From JBBRXJ01 sp038248505 (GTDB lineage: Bacteria > Bacteroidota > Bacteroidia > Bacteroidales > JBBRXJ01), in the NCBI GenBank assembly GCA_038248505.1, contig JBBRXJ010000112.1, positions 1 through 6,939 of the forward strand: 6,939 nt of DNA. The letters are read 5' to 3'. How positions within the stretch are numbered: position 1 is the stretch's first letter; the number at the start of each line of letters is the position of its first letter. The notes below the pieces were generated by a model. The model did not search any database. It saw only the letters and a program-made list of their open reading frames with translations, and had not been told where the DNA came from. The position numbers were made by a program, and so were the translations under genes. Shown here piece by piece: positions 5,906-6,939 of the stretch.

Positions 5906-6939
5906 ATGTCCGAAACGCAATTTATTGAGTATAAATTATCATTTACGGATGCTGTTATTGAAAGTATTGTAGCTTTCGTAAATGCCAATGGCGGTAAAAT
6001 TTTAGTTGGTGTTGATGATACAGGGAACCCATCAAAACAATTTACTATTGAAAAGGAAAGTATCTCCAAGTGGATTACTGATATTAAACTAAAGACTCAG
6101 CCTTCAGTTATCTTCGATATAGAAGAAATAGTTTATAAAGGACAAACTATAATTGAGATACGAGTTTAGGAATTTCCTATTAAACCTGTTGCTTTTAGAG
6201 GAAGATATTATAAACGGGTACAAAATTCAAATCACCTGATGAGTGTAGATGAACTTTCGAATGAGCATCTAAAAACAATAAATAGCAGTTGGGATTTTTA
6301 TATAGATTCAAATCATAATCTGCAACATATTTCAAACGAAAAGGTACAGCTATTTATTGATACAATAGAACAGCATAGTCAATCTAAAATAAAAATTACA
6401 CCCATAGAGTTTCTTTCAAAATTTGAAATTCTTCGTAATAATCAATTAACTTTTGGAGGCTATTTGCTTTTTGCAAAAGAGTTTTGTTTTATCAGCGATA
6501 TACAGATAGGAAGATTTAAAAGTGATATAACAATAATTGACAGTATTTCTTTAAATACCGATTTATTTACAGAAGTTGATGAAGTTATAGCATTCATTAA
6601 AAAGCATCTTATGGTGGAATATATTATTACCGGAAATCCACAACGAACGGAACGATTTGATTATCCTCTTGATGCTATTCGGGAAATAGTAATTAATATG
6701 ATTGTACATCGAGATTATAGGGAAAGTAGTGGAAGTGTTATTAAAATATTTGATGATAGGATAGAGTTTTTTAATCCTGGGAAATTATATGGCGATATTA
6801 CAATTAACGATTTAATTCATAATAATTATACACCTAAAACCCGAAATAAACTTATTGCTAAAGCATTTAAAGAAGTGGGACTTATTGAGAAATATGGTTC
6901 TGGAATACGGCGTATATTTGATATTTGTAAAACATATAA
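5906..6939 (+). pseudogene. AlbA_2 (Schlafen-like) / HATPase_c_4 protein, nonsense codon, truncated at window edge
   Basis: Translation from ATG 5906 starts MSETQFIEYKLSF and contains FVNANGGKILVGVDDTG (about residues 24-40), the standard N-terminal AlbA_2 (Schlafen-like) domain. After 87 codons a TAG (6167-6169) interrupts the frame, but the same frame continues without another stop to the window edge with EFPIKPVAFRGRYYKRV, DAIREIVINMIVHRDY (256-271, the N-box-like motif of HATPase_c_4) and GLIEKYGSGIRRIF. Family members usually have glutamine before EFP/EYPIKPV, so a single CAG to TAG change explains the break. The family is often annotated as an ATP-binding or RecG-like transcriptional regulator; its biochemical role is not well settled. 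The C-terminus, often with a winged helix, lies outside the window. As written only an 87-residue fragment would be made. Confidence 0.88.

Overview
The window looks like a piece of a Bacteroidetes chromosome. It is AT-rich, start codons are not preceded by clear Shine-Dalgarno sequences, and the protein families are ones common in that phylum: an SLBB polysaccharide export protein with a C-terminal membrane helix, a BY-kinase with a Tyr/Gly tail, an IS200-type transposase with the N-terminal FVWSTK signature, a DUF4143 ATPase and an AlbA_2/HATPase_c_4 protein. The taxonomic call is inference from gene content; no rRNA or other marker gene is present.

Left part (1-2785): the 3' end of a capsule/exopolysaccharide export operon. 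A truncated SLBB (Wza-like) outer-membrane export protein overlaps by one base (TAATG) a complete 800-residue Wzc-type polysaccharide co-polymerase fused to a tyrosine autokinase. The two form the trans-envelope export machine, controlled by phosphorylation of the kinase's C-terminal tyrosine cluster. They are the only two genes here that look intact.

Middle (2786-4277): a gene-poor, eroded stretch. It holds a possible tail fragment of an AlbA/HATPase-type protein, a dead IS200/IS605-like element whose transposase carries a nonsense codon and a frameshift and whose ends carry related hairpins, an unidentified roughly 100-codon open stretch, and degenerate 15-bp direct repeats built on GATGTGCTGATT.

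Right part (4278-6939): two large genes, each broken by one small lesion. The first is an AAA+/DUF4143 ATPase with one extra A in an A-run. The second is an AlbA_2 (Schlafen-like) plus HATPase_c_4 protein with an in-frame TAG, running off the right edge. Between them lie a long imperfect inverted repeat (probable terminator) and an unexplained GC-rich block of roughly 230 bp that may be a gene remnant or a structured RNA.

Overall this reads as a working surface-polysaccharide operon bordering an accessory region in decay. I see no convincing new biological system. The most useful leads are the GC-rich block, the unidentified ORF remnant with its repeat tail, the element ends, and the question of whether the single-lesion genes are real pseudogenes or sequence errors.
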